This document shows, piece by piece, positions 7,732 to 17,716 of a stretch of DNA of 64,000 nucleotides; positions within the stretch are counted from its first letter, which is position 1; every line of letters starts with the position of its first letter. The stretch lies in NCBI RefSeq assembly GCF_018882445.1, contig NZ_JACVOM010000001.1, positions 310,001-374,000 on the forward strand, read 5' to 3'. The position numbers and the translations under genes are program-made. This DNA is from Polynucleobacter sp. 15G-AUS-farblos (GTDB lineage Bacteria > Pseudomonadota > Gammaproteobacteria > Burkholderiales > Burkholderiaceae). Under the pieces are notes generated by a model. The model saw only the letters and a list, made by a program, of their open reading frames with translations. It did not search any database and had not been told where the DNA came from.

Positions 7732-9453
7732 TTAGGTCTCAACAAGAATCGTTTCACCTGGTTTAACCATGGTGAACTTAACGGCCTTATTTTCAATTCG
7801 TAATTGCTGATTTTGGATATTCACTGCGGTGAAATAGGAATTCTCAAGAGATCCAGCCTCTGGAAAGTCTTCTCGGTAATGTGCGCCCCTTGAATTTTCC
7901 CGGGAAATTGCAGCCTCAGTAACCGCTTTGCTCACCTGAATGAGGTTCTGCAGATTCATCCAATCCTGCCAGGTGATACTGTACTCACGCTGAATATTAC
8001 CAACGCCTATTTGATTAAGCTGCACCCCTAATTGCTCTAAGGTATCGCGAGCGCGAAGCAAGCTTTCTTTAGTTCGAGAGATGCCAACGTCATCCCACAT
8101 GCATTCAGCTAAAGCATCGCGAATTGCTTCAATATCACCAGCAGCTTTTTGCAAGGGAGCTTCATGAGCCTGGATACTTGCCCTTACCTCATCCATATTG
8201 CATTCCTGCAGGCTTTGGGAGGTAACCCACTGTGCCATTGCATCACCTGCAATGCCACCAAAGACGGTAGAGTTAGCAACACCATTTCCACCAAGTCGAT
8301 TGGCCCCATGCACTCCACCAGTATCTTCACCTGCAGCAAAAAGTCCTGGAAGGTCAGTACTGCAATCCTTTTTAAATACCAAGCCACCCATCATGTAATG
8401 GGCCGTTGGAACCACCTCTACTAAATCACCTGCTAAATCGAAACCACTATCAGCGCAGCGTTCAACCATCCCTTTAAATTGCTTGCGTACATTTTCTGGT
8501 CCTAAGTGACTCATTTGGATATAAACGCCGCCATTGGGAGTAGCTCGTCCTGCCCGAATTTCTGAGTTGATTGATCTGGAAACAATATCTCGAGTAGCGC
8601 GCTCATTGCGAGGATCGTAATTTCCCATAAAGCGTTCGTTATTACCATTCAGCAGATAACCACCGGCACCGCGCAAGCCCTCCTCTAAGACTGTTCCGGT
8701 CATGCGCGTATCTGAGCCAGCCAATAATCCCGTAGGATGAAACTGAACCATTTCCATGTCCCGCAAGGTGAGTCCTGCACGGAGCGCCATAGCCAGCCCA
8801 TCGCAACTCTTATCTCCCGATGGAGTGTGATATTTGTACATGGTTGGTCCGCCACCAGTAGCTAGCAGCACCGCCTTAGCGCGCACCAACACAAATTGAC
8901 CTGTCTGCATATTAAGCATCAATACACCAGCAAGAGACTTACCATCTTTGCTATGTATTAACTCAATCGCACGATGCTCTTCAAGGCGATGAATTCCTCT
9001 TGACCACACCTGCTCAGCTAGACGATTAATAATTTCAATACCCGTTAAATCACCTTTATGCACTGTGCGATCAAACGTTTGTCCAGCAAAGGCTTTTTGA
9101 TGAACGGTACCGTCAGGGTTGCGATCGAAAAAGCAGCCCAACTCATTCTCTAGCTCATGAATACGCTCAACAGCCTTACTCACTAAAGTCCAGGCCAGCT
9201 CCTGATCAGACAACCATTTACCACCCTCAATGGTATCCATGAAGTGACGCTCAACTGAATCGCCTTCAGCTAGAGCAACGTTATACCCACCCTGCACCAT
9301 CCGAGTACAACCACATTTGCCTAGTAACCCCTTTACGGCAATCGTGATATTGAGATTTGGATTAGCCTGATGAGCATGCAAAGCTGCAAAGAGCCCCGCT
9401 CCACCAGAGCCCAGTATCAAAATATCGGTTTCAAGTGTTGGGATAGTGCTCAT
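7732..9453 (-). CDS. Succinate dehydrogenase/fumarate reductase-like flavoprotein subunit
   Basis: 573-residue FAD subunit of an SdhA/FrdA-like complex. It has an N-terminal dinucleotide fold (ILILGSGGAGLFAAL), then MVQFHPTG, the RDIVSRSI arginine, HYMMGG, and AGEDTGGVHGANRLGGNG. The usual dicarboxylate-handling His and Arg residues are therefore present. The segment that normally carries the FAD-linking histidine (SHTxxAQGG) reads GCTRMVQGG, so Cys stands where His is expected and FAD is probably bound noncovalently. L-aspartate oxidase is an alternative for an isolated protein, but the linked iron-sulfur and two membrane-anchor genes argue for a respiratory-type complex. It overlaps the fumarase beta gene by four bases (ATGA). 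Confidence 0.88.
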   Translation of the reverse strand: MSTIPTLETDILILGSGGAGLFAALHAHQANPNLNITIAVKGLLGKCGCTRMVQGGYNVALAEGDSVERHFMDTIEGGKWLSDQELAWTLVSKAVERIHELENELGCFFDRNPDGTVHQKAFAGQTFDRTVHKGDLTGIEIINRLAEQVWSRGIHRLEEHRAIELIHSKDGKSLAGVLMLNMQTGQFVLVRAKAVLLATGGGPTMYKYHTPSGDKSCDGLAMALRAGLTLRDMEMVQFHPTGLLAGSDTRMTGTVLEEGLRGAGGYLLNGNNERFMGNYDPRNERATRDIVSRSINSEIRAGRATPNGGVYIQMSHLGPENVRKQFKGMVERCADSGFDLAGDLVEVVPTAHYMMGGLVFKKDCSTDLPGLFAAGEDTGGVHGANRLGGNGVANSTVFGGIAGDAMAQWVTSQSLQECNMDEVRASIQAHEAPLQKAAGDIEAIRDALAECMWDDVGISRTKESLLRARDTLEQLGVQLNQIGVGNIQREYSITWQDWMNLQNLIQVSKAVTEAAISRENSRGAHYREDFPEAGSLENSYFTAVNIQNQQLRIENKAVKFTMVKPGETILVET

Positions 9454-10061
9454 GAATGAATTCCAAGACTTTTTAGAACGGCATCTTTATTACGCGCAAC
9501 ATCACTCTTTACTTCTTGATAAATACTGCCGCCGTGACTATCCATAGCAACGAGGAGTGGGCCAAAATCTTTAATCTTGAAACGCCATAGTGACTCTGGA
9601 TTGAGATCATCCATATCCACGGCTTCAATTTGTTCGATCCAAGTAGTTTCCAGTGCGGCTGTACCACCAATAATCGCCAGATAAACGCCGCCCAACTCCT
9701 TAAAAGCTTCCGCTGAACCCTCCCGCATTCCACCTTTACCAACTATCATACGCACGCCCTTTTGGGTCATTAATGGACGAGTAAATCGCTCCATACGATC
9801 GGAGGTTGTAGTTCCAATGCAAATCGGTTCATACCCAGCTGGAAATTCTTCGCTTACAGGGACTTTACGTACATTAGGCGCCGTATGAATCACTGCGTGC
9901 CCATTCAAATCAAAATGGGTTTGACGATCATGGTCAAACATATGAATTTGTGTTGCATCACGAATACCAAATAAAGTATTTTGCAATGTCACAGTGTCAT
10001 TAATTCGAAGTTTGCGAATGTCTTCTTCGCTCACGGGGGTCTGGAGAACATAGTGTGTCAT
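9450..10061 (-). CDS. Class I fumarase/L-tartrate dehydratase beta subunit
   Basis: 203-residue small subunit of a two-subunit class I hydro-lyase, equivalent to the C-terminal domain of FumA or to TtdB. The start MTHYVLQTPVSEEDIRKL at 10061 is chosen because AAGGAG stands just upstream; a longer frame to 10136 would overlap the alpha gene. Visible family features are YEPICIGTTTSDRM, MIVGKGGM and a VAMDSHGGSIY segment near the C-terminus. With the alpha subunit it would reversibly hydrate fumarate to malate or act on a related diacid such as tartrate or mesaconate. It lies between the flavoprotein and alpha genes of one operon. Confidence 0.88.
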   Translation of the reverse strand: MTHYVLQTPVSEEDIRKLRINDTVTLQNTLFGIRDATQIHMFDHDRQTHFDLNGHAVIHTAPNVRKVPVSEEFPAGYEPICIGTTTSDRMERFTRPLMTQKGVRMIVGKGGMREGSAEAFKELGGVYLAIIGGTAALETTWIEQIEAVDMDDLNPESLWRFKIKDFGPLLVAMDSHGGSIYQEVKSDVARNKDAVLKSLGIHS

Positions 10062-10072
10062 GAATATTCTCC

Positions 10073-10948
10073 TTAGAACCCGTAACTTACGCCTGATGGC
10101 GTGAAGGTTGCACGTGCCCTGCGTGCAGAATGGCATTGCATATTCACTGCAACAGGATTAAGGGTAATGTGGGTATGGGCAAGTTCAACATGAACAGCAA
10201 AGGCAGTGCCATCGCCACCAAGTCCTTGAGGACCAATACCGAGATGATTTACGGCGGCGCTCAACTCCTTCTCCAGCTTCGCACCCTCTTCATCAGAGCA
10301 AGTGCTGCCAAGCGGACGAGTAGCCGCTCTTTTGGCCATCGCTACACATTGATCAGATGTGCCGCCAATGCCTACGCCAACAATCGTTGGTGGGCAGGTT
10401 TTACCGCCTGCAGACACTACACTTTCAATCACAAATGCCTTGACTCCATTGATACCATCCGCTGGTATTGCCATTTTGAGAAAAGAGTTATTTTCTGATC
10501 CGCTGCCTTTTGGCACCATTTCTATCTCAACGGTCTCAGACTCGTCAGCAAAATCAATATGAATTGCAGGCATATCGATGCCGCAAGAAGTATGATTATT
10601 TTTACGTGTGATGGGGTGCACTACTGAAGATCTCAATGGATATTCTTTGGTGGCACGCTCACAACCTTTCCGAATGGCCGCCTTCAAAGCCATGCCATCA
10701 AACTGCACATTGCCGCCAATCTTGACGTTATAAATTGGCAAGCCAGTATCCTGACAAAGTAAATTATCTTCGCGCTCTGCCACAGAAATATTGGTAATCA
10801 TGGTTTTGAGAACGACCTGTGCTCGTTGATCAGTCTCGGCCCTGTCTAAACGATTAATCCCTTCTTTAATATCGTCAGGGAGTACCTTAAGTGCACGGAT
10901 ATAGAGCTCTTTACAAGCTTCTTCTACCAAATCCATATTGAGTTGCAT
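10073..10948 (-). CDS. Class I fumarase/L-tartrate dehydratase alpha subunit ([4Fe-4S])
   Basis: 291-residue iron-sulfur subunit of the same hydro-lyase. Candidate cluster cysteines are in CQDTGLPIYNV (about residue 61), KTCPPTIVGVGIGG (about 185) and STCSDEEG (about 215). The segment SSVVHPITRKNNHTSCG and the glycine-rich GIGPQGLGGDGTAF are typical of the family. Subunit lengths fit TtdA/TtdB and two-part fumarases rather than the single-chain FumA. Its partner starts 11 bp downstream. The SDH-like genes on both sides mean that fumarate made or consumed by the complex is the simplest substrate, but other diacids cannot be excluded. Confidence 0.9.
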   Translation of the reverse strand: MQLNMDLVEEACKELYIRALKVLPDDIKEGINRLDRAETDQRAQVVLKTMITNISVAEREDNLLCQDTGLPIYNVKIGGNVQFDGMALKAAIRKGCERATKEYPLRSSVVHPITRKNNHTSCGIDMPAIHIDFADESETVEIEMVPKGSGSENNSFLKMAIPADGINGVKAFVIESVVSAGGKTCPPTIVGVGIGGTSDQCVAMAKRAATRPLGSTCSDEEGAKLEKELSAAVNHLGIGPQGLGGDGTAFAVHVELAHTHITLNPVAVNMQCHSARRARATFTPSGVSYGF

Positions 10949-10958
10949 ATCAACCTAA

Positions 10959-11321
10959 CTAGTTAGCAAAATAGAGAAATAAAAGCCCGCAGATGATTGC
11001 GAACAAGATAGATGCCTGAATCCAACCCTTACGTAAACCACGCCACGGCCCAAACTCAATCATCAGCAAACGCACTCCTCCAGCCAGATGAATAGCCAGC
11101 AAGATGACTAAAACCCATTCACCAAACTTAAATACCCAAAAATCGGTTAGCTTCAAAGAAGCCTCAAATCCTTGAGCGCCACGCAAGGATTGAGAAAGCA
11201 TTAAAAAATGCAGGGGAATAAAACAAGCTAAAAGTAGGCCAGAAATCCGATGGCATACATACGCAAAATAAGATAAGTGACTTTTAGCTCTGTAATCTAA
11301 GTGAGGTCTTGAACTCATCAT
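10959..11321 (-). CDS. SdhC-like cytochrome b membrane anchor of SDH/FRD-like complex
   Basis: 120-residue membrane subunit with three hydrophobic helices. The start is taken at ATG 11321, which overlaps the stop of the preceding gene (ATGA) and follows a G-rich ribosome site. The longer frame to 11390 is a read-back into that gene. RISGLLLACFIPLHFL fits the SdhC family heme and quinone region (R-x-S-G followed by His), and AIHLAGGVRLLMIEFG forms a further helix with His. It anchors the flavoprotein and iron-sulfur subunits to the membrane and probably carries b-type heme. Confidence 0.82.
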   Translation of the reverse strand: MMSSRPHLDYRAKSHLSYFAYVCHRISGLLLACFIPLHFLMLSQSLRGAQGFEASLKLTDFWVFKFGEWVLVILLAIHLAGGVRLLMIEFGPWRGLRKGWIQASILFAIICGLLFLYFAN

Positions 11322-11665
11322 GCACCCCCCGTATAGATACCAATAACAGCTGTTGTTCCAAGGGTAAGAATACAAATCGCAAGAGCCCAAGAAACAGGTT
11401 TTGCTAACCCGCTCTTAGGGATTGTTTCTTCAAGAATATTTGCCATGCCGATTGGAGCATGGACAAAACAAGCCAAAACAAAGATCTCATAAAAGAGTGC
11501 GAAGGCGATATTGCCTTGTGTACGACCCAAAATCTCTTGAGCAGATATGCCGCCACGAATGGCATAAAAAATAATGAGGAGGTGTATCGCTACACAGATA
11601 CCCAGAATCATTGCGCTGATTCTTTGGGCATACCAAAGCTTTGCCTGTAAGACGCCCTGGCTCAT
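11318..11665 (-). CDS. Second membrane anchor subunit of SDH/FRD-like complex
   Basis: 115-residue protein with three predicted helices, starting MSQGVLQAKLWYAQRISAM at ATG 11665, which overlaps the stop of the iron-sulfur gene. An ATG four codons earlier (11677) is possible but has no ribosome site. QRISAMILGICVAIHLL resembles the R-x-S plus His heme element of the SdhC family, so both anchors look b-heme-like. Overlapping stop/start junctions on both sides imply translational coupling within iron-sulfur - anchor - anchor - fumarase - flavoprotein. Confidence 0.8.
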   Translation of the reverse strand: MSQGVLQAKLWYAQRISAMILGICVAIHLLIIFYAIRGGISAQEILGRTQGNIAFALFYEIFVLACFVHAPIGMANILEETIPKSGLAKPVSWALAICILTLGTTAVIGIYTGGA

Positions 11666-12393
11666 AACTTGCCCCATTTGCTGCCACGCACTGCAGCTCT
11701 TGCCACTAGCTTCTTAAGTCCAGCAATACTAGCTGTTGGCTCAATTGCCTTAGGGCAGCGCTCGGTGCAGGATCCCTGTGTATGGCAAGCATGGCAGCCC
11801 GCATCGCCAGCAACAGCTTGCATTCGCTCAAGTTGTTGAACATCGCGAATGTCATTCGTTAATGTCCAAGCTCGGTTCAAGGCTGCTGGACCTAAGTAAT
11901 TAGGTCTTGCCTCAACCACTTCACATGAGGCATAACAAACACCACAACCAATACATTCAATACCTGCATTAGCCAATTGACGCTCTTCAGACTGTGGCTC
12001 CACTTTTGCAAAATCGTCATGCCGAGTTTGATTGCCCTTGAAGAAGCCAACTGCACCCTTCCACTTATTAAAGAACTCACGCATATCCGTTGCAAGGTCT
12101 TTAATCACGGGCAAGTTATTCAGGGGTGCAATTTCTAATGAATCGCCATTCACAATTTGCGACACATGGGTACGACACGTCCAGCGAGCAACGCCATTCA
12201 CTGTCATGGCACAAGAGCCACACATCCCAACACGACAAGCAAAACGATAACTTAGGGTGGGATCAAGCTTACGCTGGATGTAGGTCACCACATCCAAAAC
12301 AGTTTGGTTGGAATTGCGTGGCACAAGGTATTCAACAAACTCCCCTTGCTCGGCACCACGCCAGACTTTTACTTTGAGGTCGGTATTTGACAT
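11662..12393 (-). CDS. Iron-sulfur subunit of SDH/FRD-like complex
   Basis: 243-residue SdhB/FrdB-like electron-transfer subunit. The N-terminal [2Fe-2S] plant-ferredoxin domain has CRVGMCGSCAMTVNG and a later Cys at WTCRTH. The C-terminal domain has CIGCGVCYASC for a 4Fe cluster and CHACHTQGSCTERCP, which supplies the remaining cluster ligands. Length and cysteine order fit the family well. It is the first gene of the minus-strand unit and faces a divergent LysR gene across 82 bp, so it is the likely target of that regulator. The unit also encodes a fumarase, which is unusual for the housekeeping sdhCDAB locus, so this looks like a second, specialised complex. Confidence 0.9.
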   Translation of the reverse strand: MSNTDLKVKVWRGAEQGEFVEYLVPRNSNQTVLDVVTYIQRKLDPTLSYRFACRVGMCGSCAMTVNGVARWTCRTHVSQIVNGDSLEIAPLNNLPVIKDLATDMREFFNKWKGAVGFFKGNQTRHDDFAKVEPQSEERQLANAGIECIGCGVCYASCEVVEARPNYLGPAALNRAWTLTNDIRDVQQLERMQAVAGDAGCHACHTQGSCTERCPKAIEPTASIAGLKKLVARAAVRGSKWGKL

Positions 12394-12475
12394 AGACCCA
12401 TTATATCGATAGATAGTAAAATTAAAATCGAATATATTTTTCTTTGAGATAAAGAATTAATTTATAATAAAGTTT
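12394..12475. promoter_or_regulatory. Divergent promoter region between SDH-like operon and LysR regulator
   Basis: This 82-bp, very AT-rich gap lies between start codons on opposite strands. It contains ATATCGATAGAT (about 12410-12421) and TTTATAATAAAG just before the LysR start; TATAAT there could be a -10 element. The layout is the usual one for a LysR regulator that controls its divergent neighbour and itself. No exact T-N11-A site was assigned. Confidence 0.4.
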
Positions 12476-13339
12476 ATGTCTAGCATCAAACTACTCAAAA
12501 ATTTCATTGCCATCACTCGCCACAAAAGCGTAGCTGCTGCTGCGAGGGAGATTGGTTTAACAGCTGCTGCCGCAGGACAACAATTACAGCAGCTAGAGCA
12601 GGAAATTGGCGTCGAGCTCTTTGATAGAACCAAACGCTCTCTTGCACTCAATAGCAATGGCCGTGCTGTTATCGAGCCAATACAAGAGATTATTGTTCAA
12701 TATGAGTCCCTTGGCTCTAAGTTGAAATCAGAACTCAGCGGCACCATTGTTTTAGGCGCTCTGGTATCTACGCTCATGGGTGCATTTGGCAAAACTTTGA
12801 ATGAGCTAAAACAAAGTTACCCTGAATTAGAAATAAAACTCATTGCAGGTCTTTCTAGCAACTTTCTTGATCAAGTAATGGAGGGCACTCTCGATGCCGC
12901 CATAGTAACTGAGTCCCCTTATGCATTACCTCAAACAGTGCAGTGGACTGAGCTTTATAAAGAGCCTATGATTTTGATATCCCCTAGCTCATTCAAACCA
13001 GCAAAGGGCATTCATAATCAATTGCCCTTTATTCGATTTGAGCGCAATACCTGGACTGGTCACCTAGTTGAGCAAACCATTAAGGTTAATAAACTCAAGA
13101 TTCAAGATGGCATGGAATTGAACTCCGTGGAAGCGATTATTGAGCTAGTCCGACAAGGCTTAGGTTATTCAATCGTTCCACAACTAGCCAATATTGCCTG
13201 GACTAGCGATCGTCAATTAAAAATCCAAGAACTTCCAGGAAAAACAGTCTACCGAAAAGTAGGTCTTTTAGAGCGCAGAAAGCATGGGCGGCAAAATATT
13301 ACTCAAGCGATCAAGAAACACTTTTTATCGACCTTATAG
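12476..13339 (+). CDS. LysR family transcriptional regulator
   Basis: 287-residue regulator. It has an N-terminal winged helix-turn-helix (SIKLLKNFIAITRHKSVAAAAREIGL, then QQLQQLEQEIGVELFDRTKR) and a C-terminal LysR substrate domain starting near residue 85 (LSGTIVLGALVSTLMG). The helix-turn-helix carries AAAAGQQLQQLE where many LysR proteins have a Ser-rich recognition segment. It is divergent from the iron-sulfur/anchor/fumarase/flavoprotein operon and probably activates it in response to a dicarboxylate. The effector is unknown. Its 3' end overlaps the convergent iron alcohol dehydrogenase gene by six bases. Confidence 0.9.
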   Translation: MSSIKLLKNFIAITRHKSVAAAAREIGLTAAAAGQQLQQLEQEIGVELFDRTKRSLALNSNGRAVIEPIQEIIVQYESLGSKLKSELSGTIVLGALVSTLMGAFGKTLNELKQSYPELEIKLIAGLSSNFLDQVMEGTLDAAIVTESPYALPQTVQWTELYKEPMILISPSSFKPAKGIHNQLPFIRFERNTWTGHLVEQTIKVNKLKIQDGMELNSVEAIIELVRQGLGYSIVPQLANIAWTSDRQLKIQELPGKTVYRKVGLLERRKHGRQNITQAIKKHFLSTL

Positions 13340-14482
13340 CGCCTCTCTATAGAGCGCTGCTGCATCCTGCCGCTTGATTTCTCTTGGGCTATTCATCAAT
13401 AGACGTGTTTGTAACATCGCATCTTGCGCAAGTTGATCAATATCTTTTTCTGCAATACCAACCTGACTTAATTGAGTGGGCAGACCCAATTCTCCAGCCA
13501 GGGTACCCAGATAATCTACTAATTGAGTAGCTTGCTCCATAGTTGACCCCTGTAAGCCAGGCTTAATAATTTGCCCTAAATCCGCATACATTGCATGAGC
13601 CACATCTAGGTTAAAGCGCATTACTGGTGCCAATACCAATGAATTGGAAAGTCCATGCGGTACATGAAATCTAGCGCCTATTGGATAAGCTAAAGCATGA
13701 ACTCCTGCAACAGGCGCATTTGTAAATGCCATTCCTCCCAGGCATGCGCCAAGTAGCATATTTTCACGGGCCACAATATCGTCTCCCGATGTCACAGCAC
13801 GATGCAGATTGTTTGACAATAATCGTAATGCTTCCTTAGCAAGACAATCAGCCATTGGATTTTTTAAATGCTTAGTAGTAAATGCTTCAATCGCATGCAC
13901 CATCGCATCAATTCCGGTGGCAGCAGTGACATGAGCCGGTAGGCCCAAAGTTAACTCGGCATCTAGTAAGGCAACATCAGGCAATAAATGGGGAGAAAGA
14001 ACTCCCTTCTTTTCACTCTCACTTACAGTCACCACCGAACTCTTGGTAGCCTCAGATCCAGTGCCAGCAGTAGTAGGTACCAATATCAAGGGAAGGCGTG
14101 GACCTTTGGCATTACCAATCCCATAAATATCCGCCAATTTTTCTTTGCCCAGCGATAGCAGTGCAACTAACTTGGCTACATCCATTGAGCTTCCACCGCC
14201 AAAACCAATCACGCAGTCCGCCTGATATTCTTGCGCTACTTGAACCGCCTGCTCAATCACTGCAACCGGCGGGTCAGCCTGAACATCAGAAAATATGTGT
14301 ACAGGAATATGCAGCTCTTTAAATTGAGGTAAAGCCTTTTCTAGCAATCCAGCTGAGAGAACGCCAGGATCTGTAACGATGAGAACTTTAGTAGCACCTT
14401 GCTCTTGAGCAATTTTGGCCAGCTGGGCTGAACCTCCTCTTTGCACCAATATTGAGCGAGTCGAATGAAAATCAAACTGCAT
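13334..14482 (-). CDS. Iron-containing alcohol dehydrogenase
   Basis: 382-residue group III alcohol dehydrogenase. It has the NAD-binding GFGGGSSMDVAKL near residue 95 and PTTAGTGSEATKSSV. Metal ligands fit GIDAMVHAIEAF (Asp and His near residue 195) and ALAYPIGARFHVPHG (His residues near 265-280). Members reduce or oxidise small aldehydes and alcohols, and some sulfonate pathways use this family for sulfo-aldehydes. It is the last gene of a minus-strand run that starts at hpsN, with a 52-bp gap behind the zinc dehydrogenase, so involvement in the same pathway is inferred. Maleylacetate reductase-like activity is another option. Confidence 0.88.
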   Translation of the reverse strand: MQFDFHSTRSILVQRGGSAQLAKIAQEQGATKVLIVTDPGVLSAGLLEKALPQFKELHIPVHIFSDVQADPPVAVIEQAVQVAQEYQADCVIGFGGGSSMDVAKLVALLSLGKEKLADIYGIGNAKGPRLPLILVPTTAGTGSEATKSSVVTVSESEKKGVLSPHLLPDVALLDAELTLGLPAHVTAATGIDAMVHAIEAFTTKHLKNPMADCLAKEALRLLSNNLHRAVTSGDDIVARENMLLGACLGGMAFTNAPVAGVHALAYPIGARFHVPHGLSNSLVLAPVMRFNLDVAHAMYADLGQIIKPGLQGSTMEQATQLVDYLGTLAGELGLPTQLSQVGIAEKDIDQLAQDAMLQTRLLMNSPREIKRQDAAALYREAL

Positions 14483-14534
14483 AGAAATCCTTTAGTAATT
14501 ACACACCTATGCCATGAGACATGAGCTACTCAAT

Positions 14535-15539
14535 TTAAAAAGGCTTAAGCAAGACTTTTGCTGCTGCAGTTTTGCCCGCATGCAGATCCATAAAAGCCTT
14601 TGGCCCCTCATCAAGAGGTCGACTCTCTACCCACGACAAATCACCAAATGCATTGCGCGCCAATAAATTCACCGTAGCCTGCAGATCAATCGTGGAATAT
14701 GTGTAAGTTCCCAGTAGTGTGATTTCAGCTAAGGTCAACTTACGCATATCTATTTCGCTAGCCCAATCTTGCAGGCCAACGTGCATCACCACTCCACCGG
14801 GCTTTACTGCTGCTAAGGCAGTATTTCGGGTAACGGCCGCGCCAACACAATCCATCACGAACTCATAAGCATTTTCAGCTGGCTGCTCATCGATCGGATT
14901 CATTGTGTTGCAGGCTACATGCTTTTCAAGAGCCTGCCTACGTAATGGGTTTACTTCTGCAACTGTGAGATCACCAACGCCATAGTGCTTTAACAGTAAT
15001 GCCGATAGCATCCCAATAGCCCCACCACCTAAGACTAATACGCGACATTCTTGAATCGGTCTCTGTAAAGCACGCATAGACAAGTTGATAGCATGAACAG
15101 CAGTAGCGGCTGGCTCAGTTAATGCAGCAGCATCCACACTTAAGCCATCTGGAATGGCAATAAGTGAGCTAGCAGGAATGCTCATATATTCAGCAAATGC
15201 CCCTGGCCTGGTCATACCCACCATAGTGCGATTGGCACATAAGTTATTTCTGCCCTGCAAGCAATATTCACAGTGCCCACAGGTAATCAATGGGTTTCCA
15301 GTGACTCTTTGGCCCTTGGCAAATAATGAGGAACTGGTTTCTTCTACAGTACCTGCAAACTCATGCCCCAAAACTAGGCCAGGCTTTCTTCTTGGATCAT
15401 GTCCATGAAAGGCATGCATATCACTGCCACAAATGCCTACCGATTCAATCTTGAGAACGACTTCATTTGCCTCTAGAGAGGGATAGGGCCGATCCAAAAT
15501 TTGCATCTCATTCGGTTGGGTATAAACCAAGGCTTTCAT
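14535..15539 (-). CDS. hpsP: Zinc-dependent dehydrogenase, putative DHPS 2-dehydrogenase (HpsP-like)
   Basis: 334-residue medium-chain dehydrogenase of the sorbitol/threonine dehydrogenase type. The catalytic zinc site is seen in GICGSDMHAFHGH and GHEFAGTV, the structural zinc in CGHCEYCLQGRNNLC, and the NAD fold in VLVLGGGAIGMLSALLL. In DHPS degradation HpsO and HpsP are the dehydrogenases thought to interconvert the two enantiomers through the 2-oxo compound. HpsP is named from its place in an uninterrupted hpsN - SDR - MDR operon beside a sulfonate-type importer. Family membership is certain; the substrate is inferred. Eleven bases separate it from the SDR gene upstream. Confidence 0.8.
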   Translation of the reverse strand: MKALVYTQPNEMQILDRPYPSLEANEVVLKIESVGICGSDMHAFHGHDPRRKPGLVLGHEFAGTVEETSSSLFAKGQRVTGNPLITCGHCEYCLQGRNNLCANRTMVGMTRPGAFAEYMSIPASSLIAIPDGLSVDAAALTEPAATAVHAINLSMRALQRPIQECRVLVLGGGAIGMLSALLLKHYGVGDLTVAEVNPLRRQALEKHVACNTMNPIDEQPAENAYEFVMDCVGAAVTRNTALAAVKPGGVVMHVGLQDWASEIDMRKLTLAEITLLGTYTYSTIDLQATVNLLARNAFGDLSWVESRPLDEGPKAFMDLHAGKTAAAKVLLKPF

Positions 15540-15550
15540 GATTACTTTCC

Positions 15551-17704
<2,154 letters not shown>

Positions 17705-17716
17705 TTGCTTTAAATA

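Noticed and set aside
7732..9453. L-aspartate oxidase (NadB)
   Set aside because: It lacks a FAD-linking His, as NadB does, but iron-sulfur and membrane-anchor subunits are encoded in the same operon and nadA/nadC are absent.
9450..10136. Longer start for the fumarase beta subunit
   Set aside because: The extra 25 residues lie inside the alpha gene, and ATG 10061 has an AAGGAG site.
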